DNA of 64,000 nucleotides from Anisus vortex (GCA_949126835.1 OX421497.1:31049742-31113741), one strand, 5' to 3'; positions 43,860 through 52,251 are shown, numbered from the stretch's first letter. Made by a program: numbers and translations. Notes: generated by a model not told the origin, from the sequence alone.

Positions 43860-45395
43860 AAAACTGGGAGAATGTAGTTGCTATGACTTAAATCATACTT
43901 TATATTTTATGCAGTGTAAGTCACGGAGAACCATCAAAAGATGCAGAATATTTTATACTTAAACATGTACGTGACTTGTGAAGGTGAAAAGTAGTTCTGA
44001 TAATGATATTTTACTATCATGATGATAACGCTGTTATCCCTCCATCTTTCTTTATGACATGGTTTGTGTGTGTGCGTGTGTGTTTTTGTTGTTTTTGGTT
44101 TTTTTTTGGATGTGCTTTTGTGTTTTTATAAACTTTTAAGTACTTGATTTATTTATTTTTTATTTTGCCTACGGCACCAAAGACGGTGAAATGTGCCGTT
44201 GCCGCTGGAAGATGTAAAAGTCAACCTGTGCACGACCTCCCCCCCCCCCCCCTTTATTCATAATTAAAAATAATACGTGCTCTTGTTTTCCAAGTCATGA
44301 AGTAAAGTGTTCATAAAAACAACCTCGCTGTTTACAACATGGTCATTTGTCCATCAACGCCACATTATGTTGGGCCCTTGGCTACATGTCATTAGGACAT
44401 AAATAACCGGATGGTTGTTGTTTGTTTCTTGTTTTCAAACTTTTTTTTTTAATGTGTCTGCTACAAGTCACTTTGAACCACGAACCAACCAAACAACCGA
44501 CACTAATGTAGACACCAACATTAAAACAACAATTCAATTCTAATACTGTATAGCATCCGTAGAAAGCCTGGGACATTCGCTTCTGTAACAGAACTTCGCT
44601 TTCTAGATTAGCGACTGGCACAAAAGGTACGGGTGTTATCTATTGTTGTTGTTTTGAAATGTACAACTAAGGGCGAGTTGTGGTTTCTAGATTCATGTAA
44701 ACATACAAGAAAGCTATGCAACTAGACTTATTATTGTTTGTATGTTGCCGAAGTGTTTAATGTAGGCTAAGCAGATGAAAACGAAAATTCATCTTATATT
44801 ATGTAAATAGGCAACTAAAAAAACTGCAATGCCCGTCATTTGTTTACCTCCCCTTAACATGCTCCAGTTGTGTAGTAAAAGTGTAGGATGTGTATTCAAT
44901 GGGTAAACGGGCTACGACTTAAGTTGTTTTTTTTTTAAAGCCGAGGTATATATTGATATTCACGATGCATAGCGTTTACCTGTTGCTTTATGTGGGCTCG
45001 TTAAGTCATGGGCTCTTATCTAAACCTTGCGGAACCGGTTAGTGTGTGTGACTTGACAGATTTAGAACCATCGATATTGTGAATGGCTGAATGCATGAAA
45101 TCGTGCTTCGACATTCCAGCAAGCTTAAGTCTGTAGCGTAGATAAAGAGACAGGACTATATAGAGGCAGTAGTAGACAACATAGTGTCAGCTGACGACGA
45201 CCTACATAAGTTGTTGCTGCTGTGTCAAGTTGATTGCTTTTAATCCGTATAGCTTTCCGTAGGTGTGCGCGTGTGTTTATACATTCTACACGTTGGATTA
45301 TCAGCGGTTATAACTTATTACTGCGAGAAACTATCAGGTATTAAATGTGTTTGTATTTCGTTATGGTATGTATCTATCTATCTATCTATCTATAT

Positions 45396-45468
<73 letters not shown>

Positions 45469-48400
45469 GAATGCCACATTTATCTAGGACTAAGGTCCAA
45501 GTAGATAGATTTATATTTCAATATAAAAACATATGTAAATACATATACAACATAATATATTCCTCAGTGGTATTTGAAAATGTGTTGTTATTATTCTTTT
45601 GTATTATAGTTGTTTTTTTTATCCCTACTCAAGTTATTCTTTTTATCCTTATCTGAAATCTAGAATTACATTCTTTCATAATGACTTATGCAAATTGGTG
45701 CTATAATATGTAAATTGGTGCTATAGTATGTAAATTGGTGCTTTAGTATGTAAATAGGTACTATAGTATGTAAATTGGTGCTATAATATGTAAATTGCTG
45801 CTATTGTATGTAAATTGGTGATTTAGTATGTAAATAGGTACTATAGTATGTAAATAGGTGCTATAATATGTAAATTGCTGCTATTGTATGTAATTTGGTG
45901 CTTTAGTATGTAAATAGGTACTATAGTATGTAAATTGGTGCTATAATATGTAAATTGCTGCTATTGTATGTAAATTGGTGCTATAGTTTGTAAATTGCTG
46001 CTGTAGTATGTACATTGGTGCTATAGTATGTACATTGGGGCTATAGCCGCTATAGTAGGTACATTGGTGCTTTAGTATGTCTACGGCATCCTTCCGTCTC
46101 CCCGTCTCGCGAGACGATGGTGCATCACCGTGGTTCTAGGTTGCACTCGTGTGGCTGAGCAGGCCTATCCTTGAGTGACAGTCTTTTTTACAGCCTTTGC
46201 ACACGTGTTCCGTGAATTCTATTTTCTTCGCCTTTCTTCTAGCCCTTTTATCTATGGTCTCATCCATTCTACTTTCCTCTGCTATTCGAACCCCTTCCCT
46301 GATTGCAGTGCGCCAGTTGGACCGATCCTCTGCCTTCTCCTCCCAGTCACTTGTGCTTATTCTGGCTGCTCTCATGTTTCTCTGGCAGACATCTTTGTAA
46401 GGGAGGCGTGGGCGAACTGTTTTTCTCTTTCCAGATGCCAATTCTCCATATAGGAGGTCCTTAGGGATTCTGCCTGGACTCATTCTTCTTACATGTCCTA
46501 GCCATCTTAGGCGTCTTTCACTGAGGACTGCGAACATGCTTTGGGCGCTGGCGCGCGTCAGTACCTCACTATTAGGGACTTTGTCCTGCCATTTAATGCC
46601 AAGGATGCGACGCAGACACCTCAGGTGGAAGCTGTTTAGCTTGCGCTCATGGGACGCATAGGTTGTCCATGATTCACTTCCATAAAGCAGCGTGCTGATG
46701 ACGCAGGCCTGGTAGACACATAGTTTGGTCCATTCTGTCAGCTTGGTGTTTTCCCAAACCCGTTTACAAAGTTTAGCCATTGTGGCAGCTGCCTTGCCGA
46801 TTCTGCTATTTAATTCATCCTCTATGGACAATGAGCTGGAAATCTTAGACCCCAAGTAGGTGAAGCAGTCCACAACTTCCAAGTTTTCGTTTTCTATAGT
46901 AATGGTAGGAACGGAGCTTGTATCTTGGGCCATGATATTTGTCTTCTTTATGCTCGCTCACCTGCAGGCCAAACTCTTTGCAAGCGTTGGCGAAGCTTGA
47001 CACAAGCTGTTGTAGGCCTGTCTCTGTGTGTGATATCAGGGCCGAATCGTCAGAAAAAAGTAGCTCGCGAATTAGGACCTCTTTCGTTTTGGTTTTGGCT
47101 CGGAGACGGGCAGTGTTAAAAAGTCCTCCATCAGCTATGGTGTGTAACCAGATTCCATCACTACTATCCTTAAAGGCGTATCGGAGCAGTATGGAGAAGA
47201 ATATTGCGAACAGTGTTGGTGCAAGTACACAGCCTTGCTTCACTCCGCTGCTGACTAGGAAGGCTTCAGAGGTGGCTCCATTGAAGTGCACTGTGCCCTG
47301 CATGTTATCATGGAACTTTCTGATGATGGCGAGTAGGTGTGGGGGACAGCCAATTTTTTCCAGGATTTGGAACAGTATAGGTTGTACATTGGTGCTACAG
47401 TGTGTACATTGGTGGTACAGTGTGTACATAGGTGGTACAGTGTGTACATTGGTGCTATCTGCTATAGTATGTAGTATGTATATTGGTGCTATATGTACAT
47501 TGGTGCTATAGTAATATTAGTAGGTACAGTGGTGCTATAGTAGTCCCAATAAGTTATTCATAACGCGTGTTTTTAAACACATTTAAATGATTTCTAAGCA
47601 GCATGGATTTCTCTTTGAGTGTATTTATCTTAGCTAGGTTTCCTGTATTCACATTGGTTCCATTTTTTTTAAAGAGTTGTGTGTTAACATGTGAAATGGA
47701 GATATGGAGTGAATGTCGGGTTGGACATTTATGTGTTGACAAAGTAGCACACACTTGTTAAGTGTGCCCAATAGTGGCGTATTACCGGTACAGGCCTACA
47801 TTCAACTGGTTATTGAAATATCAACGTCCTTATTATGATTGCAATGTTCACCGGGGCCTACGTAACAAGCTATGACTTTATGTCATAGTATAGTGAAGGC
47901 TTTAGAAATGGAGGCTACTTAGCACGTACTCACTGACACACACACACATATACATACACACATTCACATAAACTGGTATTAAATGGTTTGCGTGTTTCAT
48001 TATTTTCTTCCACGTGACCGCATCATTCCCCCCAAGACATTTACAATCTCCAACAGGAGTCTAACAAATGCGTGCACGTATGTCAAAGTATTAGCCGCAA
48101 CCAGTATGTAGTCTCAAGTCTCAATCAACTTGTGAAGGCAATGTCTAGTCTTAAATCCAAGATGATCCGTAGCAGTAATAAGGAGATGACAGACTTGTCA
48201 TCCTGTCTCATTCACCAGAGAGTCTCACACGATGAAATAATCAGGGGAACTCACCCATAAATACTGTGACGACAAATTAATTAATAGCCTTGTTTTAAAT
48301 GCCGGCTCATCTTTAAAAGATTTATTCGTCTATTACATGAAAAAAGTCTCACTAACAACAGTAACGTATTTTGTTGGAAATAGAGCACCCATGTGCGGCG

Positions 48401-51400
48401 TTTCACGATTCTATCATTTGAGAACCACACTGCGTAACGTCTATCTTTTTTTTTTTTTTGAAGTCATGTTGATGGTTGAAAGCAATAGTGAGGCTGTTTT
48501 ATCAAGTCATCAGTTGTCTTCCCTAGGGCTATATATTACAATGTATTTCAACCAGATAGAACATTGTAGGATGGGCATGAAGTTATGTGGGGGACAAAAA
48601 CTGGGAGAATGGAGTTGCTGAGACTTAAATCATACTTTATAGTTTATGCAGTGTAAGTCACGGAGAACCATCAAAAGATGCAGAATATTTTATACCTAAA
48701 CATGTACGTGACTTGTGAGGGTGAAAAGTAGTTCTGATAATGATATTTTACTATCATGACCACAAACAGTACTACACTGCCACACCTAGTCGACTATAAC
48801 CATTTGACATTGTCTATTTCTGACTTGTAATTGAGCTAGCTGATTAGCGTAATATATTTCAATACCAATCTCATCCCATCCCCCACCCCCTATGTTACAT
48901 TCCTTGTTTGAAAATGCGAAAAAAAGTAAGTTAAAAGTTGATGTTATGATGAACGGAATTTCATGCGTCCCTGCTAGATTTGAACCGGACAGTCTGTTGT
49001 TTCAGTAGAATTCTTGTATAACATTTAAAGATAAAGCCGGACATGCATAAACAACATAGCCAATTTTCCCATGAATGGGATGCCCGGGAAGGGTGGGGAT
49101 GTGTCTGATTTTTTTTTTAAAGGTTTCTGGCAACCCTATTCCATGATTCACTTTGTTATATTAAATGCAAACCGTTAAATAGATCTATTATATATGAATA
49201 ACTCCTCTACATTTAAGCATTAACCTTGAAGTAAAACCAACCATTTATCAACTAGATGTTGTGATTGTAGTTTATCAAGCGCACCTCCAAGTATGTCTAC
49301 TTGAGATTCTGTCAGTTTCAAACATACCGTGGCAAGCTTGTTGTCAAGCCGAACACGTTTTTACCTGAATCTAGGTAAAGCCACAGAATCTCAGTCACGC
49401 CTTTATTTACACCTGGTCCCGGTGGCTTTTGTTTCTCTCACATTCAGAAGCACTAGACCTAGGCAGTAGACCTAGTGTAGTACTGGCTGTTTGTTGACTG
49501 GGGTTTTGAAATAAACATTACACCCAGTGTGTGTGTAGACTTCCTAAATATTATAATCCACTGTTTCAAATATTATATTTACACACTAGATGGGTATAAT
49601 TATTGGAATAACAACACCATAAAATAGTGTAACCTGTAACATGAGTCTCTACTGAGACAATATTGACATAAACTTAATGTTACATTTTAGTTTTAAATTT
49701 AGTTTTTAGTCTCTTGCAAAAATGTTTAAATTTAAAGTTGATTTTATAGATTTCCTTACTATAAATGACCAGCCATTCAGATGGGAAAGTTTTCTTATCA
49801 AACAGGGAATCAATTCTTGTAGCATTTATTTACATGCATATACTTACATATTAAACCTATAGATCATTATGTCAGTATGTTAAACCTATAGATCATTATG
49901 TCAGTATGTTAAACCTATAGATCATTATGTCAGTATGTTAAACCTATAGATCATTATGTCAGTATGTTAAACCTATAGATCATTATGTCAGTATGTTAAA
50001 CCTATAGATCATTATGTCAGTATGTTAGCTTGTGTTTGGTTCTGCATCATTTCTACACTTGTCTATTGACTGTGTAGTTGTTATTATTATAGACTCTAAG
50101 AGTAATGGGTTAATGTCTTTAAGGAGGTAATTCAATTGACATAGATAAACTGTGTAGTTGACAATTATTTTATAAAAAGTTTAAATCAACAAAACTAACG
50201 TTATCTGTATATCTGGTTAATATAAAAAATATCTTTCAAAGCAACTTGTGAACTGAAAATACCTCAAGTGAATTACAAACAAAGGACATTTTCAGGCAAA
50301 AAAAAAGTTTCACCATTACTGTCCATATTAAAAATTGTGTTGAAACATATTTGGCACATCATTTTATGTCTGTTGGTCATTTGGATCAAACATGATCTCT
50401 ATTGACTTAGTGTCCATAGTGCTGATCTTTTCAAAGTACAAGGGGTCAACCTTTATTTTTTTGTATTTACAATTCACTTAGTTGGTCAGTGACGCAACCA
50501 AATATTGTATTTGTTGAAGGATTTCCTGAGCCAGAACTAACATTGTCACTCAGTAGTTATAAATGTCAGCTATTTGGTTCAAGTCTTTGTATTATTTGTA
50601 TTGCCAATGTATGACTGTTGCCTCACTGTTCACAGCATCAGCCTGCACTCTATTGCTGAGAGCTTGACCACATCTGGATTTGTGTTTGACCCAGTCCCAC
50701 AGTCTGAAGACACAATCCAGGATGACAGGCACTTTGAAGATCTCTTAGACCTGAGAGACTCCAAGACCTCATCTCTAGTTTCTGGAGCTCCAATTTTAGC
50801 TTTTGGTGAGAACAGGAGACAGGATGCAACAGGTGGGTGTGCATTTCTGGACTTAATTATTGCTTTCAGACTTCCATAAACAATTTTATTTATATTTTTC
50901 TCAGTCTAATACGAAAAGACAAAATTAATAGTTTGGTTATCTGAGCATAGAATGAAAGAGTCATTATTTGCACTCTTTATATATTAAAGTGTGATTTGTT
51001 AATATATTTTATATTAGTATCATCCATAGAACCAATTGCCTACATTATAAAAAGGCAGTATGATCTTACTTGCATATTTCCTTTTTTGTAAAATATATTT
51101 TTAATGCTGCTAAATGAAAGCTTTCATAAACCTCTTCACCATTATAGGTTAGTCTGTCAGAAAAAAAAAATCATTTTATAGCTTTTTGTTGTAAATGTAG
51201 AAAAAAATAGAAGTAGGGAATTAAATGTCACTACTATTGAACTTGAATGTGATTACACATTATTACATGAATACCACACATTTAGATGTGTAGCAATAAT
51301 TCTAACATATAGGGCCTATCATATAAAAAATACAATTTATTCCCAACAATTTTTTTTCATCTTCCAAGCATTAAAGTTAGAATAAATAGCGAGAGCTTCT

Positions 51401-51719
51401 GGTTGTCATCTTGAAATATAACTAACAAAACAAAATGTCTGCCATGAAGCATTTTTTTGTTTATTCAATGATGCAATACATTTTTTTTACTATGAACGAA
51501 GACAGTGAAATTTGTCTCAAAATTACTACCACAGTAAAAGCCCCTATTCTTTTTATTGCTCTAAATTCACATTTTAAATAATAAGATGTCATTACTTGGT
51601 GACATGAGTAAGATCTGTAAACCATGTTGAGTATTTTAGTGTTGAAACTGTTGCTATTTGTGTTTCCATTATTTGTCATTAAACTTTGTCTGTTTGTGTC
51701 CACAGAATCTCTATCATGA
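12377..51719 (+). CDS. MAP7: MAP7/ensconsin-family microtubule-associated protein, whole gene (15 exons seen)
   Basis: Fifteen exons join in phase into one open frame: about 1,194 codons from the first acceptor, or 1,164 residues from the ATG at 12469. Numbering from that ATG, residues ~105-215 form a basic Arg/Glu-rich coiled coil matching the microtubule-binding region of MAP7. Residues ~215-600 are Ser/Pro/Arg-rich linkers. Residues ~615-770 are the Glu/Lys/Arg-rich MAP7 domain, ending in LEMIMKRVKPE. Residues ~770-1090 are low-complexity, and the last ~70 contain FEDLLDL and APILAF, like the end of vertebrate MAP7. The family binds the microtubule lattice and recruits kinesin-1; that role is from family knowledge. 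The 5' end is open: the first acceptor falls in the second base of a codon, so either an upstream coding exon is missing or translation starts at 12469. No upstream exon or promoter was recognised. Exon order and splice phases are read directly from sequence; no transcript evidence is available. Confidence 0.93.
13295..13552 (-). mobile_element. tRNA-derived SINE, copy 2 (diverged)
   Basis: Same family as copy 1, lying in MAP7 intron 1 on the - strand. It keeps the tail (agtacccttctgatcaattt), the core (gtggccacagcatac) and a degraded B box (GGGTTTGAATCC), with many substitutions, so it is an older insertion. Confidence 0.82.
14537..14788 (-). mobile_element. tRNA-derived SINE, copy 3
   Basis: Near full-length on the - strand, from ggggcatagtggccgagcg to the tail cctaagggtactttacct. 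It has a short internal deletion after gtgtggccagcacaa and a B box with one change. It lies in MAP7 intron 1, 180 bases before exon 2. Confidence 0.88.
14969..15217 (+). CDS. MAP7: MAP7 exon 2
   Basis: Opens after an ...aaaag acceptor and closes at a gtaggg donor. It encodes LLDDGEADGNRTSVISFDSS through ...GYKVAFKAR, a Ser/Thr-rich acidic N-terminal linker ahead of the coiled coil. Both junctions keep the frame (split Ala codons on each side). The acceptor lacks a strong polypyrimidine tract, but the frame is supported by the clean fusions. Confidence 0.85.
16631..16887 (+). CDS. MAP7: MAP7 exon 3, N-terminal microtubule-binding coiled coil
   Basis: Encodes GLLADPVKIAKEREKEERVR through ...YERRAAVEERRKMKEDNER, a long highly charged helix. 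RRAAVEE followed by a K/E-rich stretch matches the conserved core of the MAP7 microtubule-binding region. The donor gtagga lies after a complete codon, and joins directly to exon 4 at ARRESILQ. Confidence 0.93.
17402..18022 (-). pseudogene. LINE ORF2 C-terminal region with zinc finger
   Basis: 206 residues beginning YSRHAKQLNHFHVACLRKLL, with RWAGHLVRMPDHRLPKKLLF and a C-terminal CSTCNRSFRARIGLIGHQRG, a C2H2-like knuckle common at the end of this LINE type. A stop codon lies a few residues upstream in the same frame. Confidence 0.85.
17995..18933 (-). pseudogene. LINE reverse transcriptase domain, catalytic box deleted
   Basis: Contains the finger region (CDNYRGISLLCIAGKILVRI), motif A (FVDLTKAFDTVSRDGLW) and motif B (GVKQGCVLAPTLFS). 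The sequence then passes from TDRGLFS straight to out-of-frame sequence belonging well downstream in the element, at about 18052-18056. The FADD-type catalytic box is missing, so this copy cannot encode an active polymerase. Confidence 0.88.
19221..20102 (-). pseudogene. LINE endonuclease domain (AP-endonuclease-like)
   Basis: 293 residues in one frame: DIAALSEVCLPDKGQL, LGDFNVRVG (catalytic Asp/Asn motif), SVYAPT and STDHRLI (the terminal DH pair). These are the diagnostic motifs of the exonuclease-endonuclease-phosphatase fold used to nick target DNA. The domain itself looks intact, but it is separated from the RT by frameshifts. Confidence 0.9.
21230..21518 (+). CDS. MAP7: MAP7 exon 4
   Basis: Acceptor cattccag, donor gtatgt. 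It reads ARRESILQKAEERVARYEAW, which completes the first coiled coil, then a basic Ser-rich linker containing FGFGSATPRDICQPFERPRR. A second donor (gtggga) lies inside the exon after 21308 in the same phase; using it would remove 210 nt, exactly 70 codons. The last residues (CSAVRRHCCVDYNRI) are unusually Cys-rich for this protein. Confidence 0.88.
21519..24807. other. MAP7 intron, no insertion recognised
   Basis: AT-rich, with long T tracts. The only notable feature is the candidate microexon at 24040. Confidence 0.6.
24040..24060 (+). CDS. candidate MAP7 cassette microexon (21 nt)
   Basis: A strong acceptor (ttccctcccctggcag) precedes ATGGTCTCGAGAGGATTGCAA. Placed between exons 4 and 5 it would keep phase and insert DGLERIA before SAKNLSV. 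A longer form ending at 24078 (39 nt) also keeps phase. The donor gtcaat is weak. Only splice logic supports this; I cannot match it to a known MAP7 peptide. Confidence 0.3.
24808..24906 (+). CDS. MAP7: MAP7 exon 5
   Basis: Acceptor gatggggcag, donor gtaggt. Encodes SAKNLSVSMSVLYHKRSPEF through LAPGTTLG; the Ser-rich KRSPEFS segment sits where MAP7 proteins have a conserved Ser-rich motif after the coiled coil. 99 nt, with a split Gly codon at both ends. Confidence 0.82.
24907..27222. other. MAP7 intron, no feature recognised
   Basis: AT-rich; no repeat with clear ends and no coding signal. Confidence 0.6.
27223..27477 (+). CDS. MAP7: MAP7 exon 6
   Basis: Acceptor ggtcttttctag, donor gtatag. 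Encodes a Ser/Pro/Ala/Met-rich linker: PHTSASAIVAGFQQRAAASP, then ASMPSPVRMRESKTPRKQRP and a basic tail ending DRSGR. It is far more GC-rich than its flanks, as are exons 4, 10 and 13. Both ends split a codon and join in frame. Confidence 0.85.
28327..28583 (+). CDS. MAP7: MAP7 exon 7
   Basis: Acceptor aattaacag, consensus donor gtaagt. Encodes RSKTRPIRKDEKAVKDKENL, a Lys/Asp-rich hydrophilic linker, then SLSFYDRLATPKYSKKDGDP and PKKDSTVIR. It ends after a complete codon. Confidence 0.85.
29370..29423 (+). CDS. MAP7: MAP7 exon 8 (54 nt, acidic)
   Basis: Acceptor cacattttcag, then VQFAGDDDGDQDGVNGPE, a short acidic peptide. It is bounded here by the non-consensus donor gttatt. An alternative in-phase donor after 29408 (gtgaat) would shorten it by five codons. 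Phase 0 on both sides makes it a possible cassette exon. Confidence 0.6.
30355..30405 (+). CDS. MAP7: MAP7 exon 9 (51-nt microexon)
   Basis: Exactly 17 codons between acceptor ttgtcaacag and donor gtttgc, reading LSPRKAYSTPNLSPMKK. It has phase 0 at both ends, so it can be included or skipped without a frameshift. The S-T-P-N-L-S-P pattern is a plausible phosphorylation-rich linker. Too short for a simple ORF search; found from splice signals and composition. Confidence 0.7.
31304..31714. mobile_element. 411-bp MITE with 27-bp perfect terminal inverted repeats, TA target
   Basis: Both ends carry the same 27-bp inverted repeat, beginning CCGTATATACTCGCGTATAA and continuing GTCGCAC, flanked by TA on each side. 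This fits a Tc1/mariner-type non-autonomous element. There is no coding capacity. The subterminal motif ATAAGTCGCACCCC recurs near 31319, 31375 and 31639. It lies in the MAP7 intron between exons 9 and 10. Confidence 0.88.
31715..33248. other. MAP7 intron before exon 10
   Basis: Very AT-rich, especially 32700-33240, with short AT runs; nothing else seen. Confidence 0.6.
33249..33673 (+). CDS. MAP7: MAP7 exon 10, linker and start of MAP7 domain
   Basis: Acceptor aatttatcag, donor gtatga. Begins RSSIREKPEKPAHKDGAP, continues as a Pro/Ser/Ala/Thr-rich linker (TPVSGPTTPVAPAARG, SNSTPTHTPSVPRASSPP), then ISAEEYKARLAEKRRQARER opens the MAP7 domain as a charged coiled coil. Two bases are left over, completed as Leu by exon 11. 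Confidence 0.92.
33674..35563. other. MAP7 introns around exon 11
   Basis: AT-rich, no insertion with defined ends; 34720-35330 is T-rich on the + strand. Confidence 0.55.
34301..34469 (+). CDS. MAP7: MAP7 exon 11, MAP7 domain
   Basis: Encodes LAEEERLRKEEEEQRRLEEE through EEADKLEVEKKA, a single Glu/Arg/Lys-rich helix typical of the central MAP7 domain, which in studied homologues binds kinesin-1. Acceptor gttccatcag, donor gtaagt; ends after a complete codon. Confidence 0.93.
35564..35668 (+). CDS. MAP7: MAP7 exon 12, MAP7 domain
   Basis: 35 codons between acceptor gtttctgcag and donor gtgaga: KEEADKKAKEEAEKLEKEK through EEERQARKK. Continues the charged helix with phase 0 at both ends, so it could be skipped without a frameshift. 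It is nearly pure Lys/Glu/Ala/Arg. Confidence 0.93.
35822..37598. mobile_element. TTAA-flanked (piggyBac-like) element, outer member of a nested pair
   Basis: TTAA lies at 35818-35821 and 37599-37602. The ends are imperfect inverted repeats: CCCACAAAATGTGG at the left and CCCATGAACTGTGG read inward from the right (11 of 14). The left end has a palindrome, GCCGAT-T-ATCGGC, 17 bases from the TTAA. Subtracting the inner element leaves about 1 kb with no recognisable coding region. Confidence 0.5.
36683..37426. mobile_element. 744-bp TTAA-flanked (piggyBac-like) MITE, nested
   Basis: TTAA duplicates at 36679-36682 and 37427-37430. Ends: CCCTTTGAGACC, and CCCGATGAGACC read inward from the right (10 of 12). 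Near the right end, the palindrome GACCGCTTAAGCGGTC occurs twice, starting at 37351 and 37395. No coding capacity. Confidence 0.75.
38343..39355 (+). CDS. MAP7: MAP7 exon 13, end of MAP7 domain and long linker
   Basis: Acceptor taatttcccag, donor gtaagt; 1,013 nt, the largest exon. KLEMIMKRVKPETQAES closes the MAP7 domain, matching the LEEIMKR-like end in vertebrate homologues. It then runs through a Ser/Asp/Thr-rich region with two KFKSPLLQ repeats (TKSKFKSPLLQQLVEKK, GPKFKSPLLQNLLGK), which look like short linear motifs. Two bases remain, completed as Ser by exon 14. Confidence 0.93.
39722..39990 (-). mobile_element. tRNA-derived SINE, copy 4, with 5' inversion
   Basis: Bases 39722-39779 are the SINE tail in - orientation. 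From 39783 the rest of the element, starting at its 5' end (ggggcatgctggccgaac, B box gggttcgaatcc), runs in + orientation to cagaaactgg at 39990. The two parts share about 7 bases at the break (ctagttt and ccagttt). This is the structure of a twin-primed insertion, in the 11-kb MAP7 intron. Confidence 0.82.
40109..40335 (+). mobile_element. tRNA-derived SINE, copy 5
   Basis: Same orientation as the gene: ggggcattaggctgatg, a B box variant gggatcgaatcc, the core gtggccacagaaactggtga and the tail caatttggtcggacgggaat. About 30 bases are missing after ggctagg compared with other copies. It lies 120 bases from copy 4. Confidence 0.82.
41505..41730. mobile_element. 226-bp hAT-like MITE
   Basis: Starts CAGGGGTTCCCAA and ends TTGGGAACCACTA, an imperfect inverted repeat (11 of 13) of the common hAT type. 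Flanks TTTTAAGG and GTCTAAGG match at 6 of 8 positions, consistent with an old 8-bp target duplication. Confidence 0.72.
43816..43856. repeat. (AT)n microsatellite
   Basis: About 19 uninterrupted AT units, directly before the first copy of the 162-bp duplication. Confidence 0.95.
43860..44021. repeat. 162-bp direct duplication, copy A
   Basis: From aaaactgggagaatg to ttttactatcatga; matches 48598-48759 with only a handful of substitutions. Not a tandem repeat and no open frame. Origin unknown. Confidence 0.88.
45369..45467. repeat. (TATC)n-(AT)n microsatellite
   Basis: About six TATC units followed by about 36 AT units with one slip. Confidence 0.95.
45689..46080. repeat. 20-bp minisatellite, left part, with 80-bp higher-order period
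   Basis: About 19 copies of tatgtaaattggtgctatag. In the central part, four successive variants recur in fixed order three times, giving an 80-bp superunit. The array is cut at 46080 by a LINE and resumes at 47389. Confidence 0.9.
46081..47388 (-). mobile_element. 5'-truncated LINE inserted in a minisatellite
   Basis: RT segment (46926-47388): EKIGCPPHLLAIIRKFHDN, SSGVKQGCVLAPTLFA and ELLFSDDSALI, the catalytic box being F-S-D-D. The C-terminal segment (46136-46933) runs from CFTYLGSKI through RRLRWLGHVRRMSPGRIPKD to a zinc knuckle, CKGCKKDCHSRIGLLSH. The two are offset by a frameshift near 46945, where GAGC looks duplicated. The 3' tail includes a 14-bp palindrome, cgtctcgcgagacg (46103-46116). 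It is the same broad LINE type as the element at 17.4-21.0 kb. Confidence 0.9.
46136..46933 (-). pseudogene. LINE ORF2 C-terminal region
   Basis: 265 residues open, from the palm/thumb (VVDCFTYLGSKISSSLS) through CLRRILGIKWQDKVPN to the Cys/His knuckle. It belongs with the RT segment to its right but lies in a shifted frame, so the ORF2 product is interrupted. Confidence 0.85.
47389..47535. repeat. 20-bp minisatellite, right part
   Basis: Continuation of the array at 45689-46080, in a diverged form (tgtgtacattggtggtacag). It confirms that the LINE landed inside a pre-existing array. Confidence 0.85.
48598..48759. repeat. 162-bp direct duplication, copy B
   Basis: Partner of 43860-44021, same orientation, 4.74 kb away, both in the MAP7 11-kb intron. 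Confidence 0.88.
49851..50026. repeat. 29-bp minisatellite, six copies
   Basis: ttaaacctatagatcattat plus gtcagtatg, repeated six times essentially without change (period 29; starts at 49880, 49909, 49938 and so on), so recently expanded. Confidence 0.95.
50636..50832 (+). CDS. MAP7: MAP7 exon 14, conserved C-terminal block
   Basis: Follows an 11.3-kb intron; acceptor cactgttcacag, donor gtgggt. Encodes ISLHSIAESLTTSGFVFDPV through HFEDLLDLRDSK and SGAPILAFGENRRQDAT. The FEDLLDL...PILAF arrangement corresponds to the C-terminal FEEIINL...NPILAF segment of vertebrate MAP7, which confirms that the exons either side of the long intron belong to one gene. Confidence 0.9.
51706..51719 (+). CDS. 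MAP7: MAP7 terminal coding exon (ESLS, stop)
   Basis: Acceptor tttgtgtccacag; the base left from exon 14 plus AA gives Glu, then Ser-Leu-Ser and a TGA at 51717. Only 14 coding bases; the rest of this exon is 3' UTR. The frame and the position shortly after PILAF agree with where vertebrate MAP7 proteins end. Confidence 0.75.
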
Positions 51720-52251
51720 CCTTGGTTTGACTAAATGATCTAGTTGTTCAAGTACCATAAGCTTTAGCCACTCTATGTGTGATGTCACTGTGAAGCCTTC
51801 ATGCACTACTGTACAGTCAATGTGTTGTGATGGTCAAAGCTACAACTTTACCTGTTCATGTAACCCTCTGCTGTCTTAGGACTCTGCTGGGATCAGCCGT
51901 TTCACCTGCTACTAGCTAGCAGCAGTTTCCAGACAGCACTTCTTGTGGTTAAGATTTTTTTGGCTTTTTTTTCCCTATTTACTCAATTTTGAAGGAAATA
52001 TTTGAACTGCCTGTGACTTTGTGACCATTTTTACTGTAAAGTTTGAAAAGAGTTAATAATGAAGTTGTGTACTGCTATTTATTGTGACTTTGAGAATTGT
52101 TTCTTTTAAGTTTTGTACAATGTCTCCTTTTATTTGTTTAATGTAAAAGCATTTTTTGGGTTCATTTAGTTTCAGGTTGTGTACAATGTACATGTTACCG
52201 GGCTGTCATTTTGTCTCAATCTAAACATTTGTATTTTCTACTTTTATAACC

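Larger units (their letters stand above)
41731..45368. other. part of the 11-kb MAP7 intron
   Basis: Apart from the AT microsatellite and duplication copy A, only short homopolymers (G at 43433-43448, C at 44240-44252) and ordinary AT-rich sequence. Confidence 0.55.
47536..50635. other. part of the 11-kb MAP7 intron, up to exon 14
   Basis: Contains duplication copy B and the 29-bp minisatellite; otherwise no coding signal. Confidence 0.55.

Noticed and set aside
49851..50026. CRISPR-like repeat array
   Set aside because: Units are contiguous with no spacers, in an animal genome; a minisatellite.
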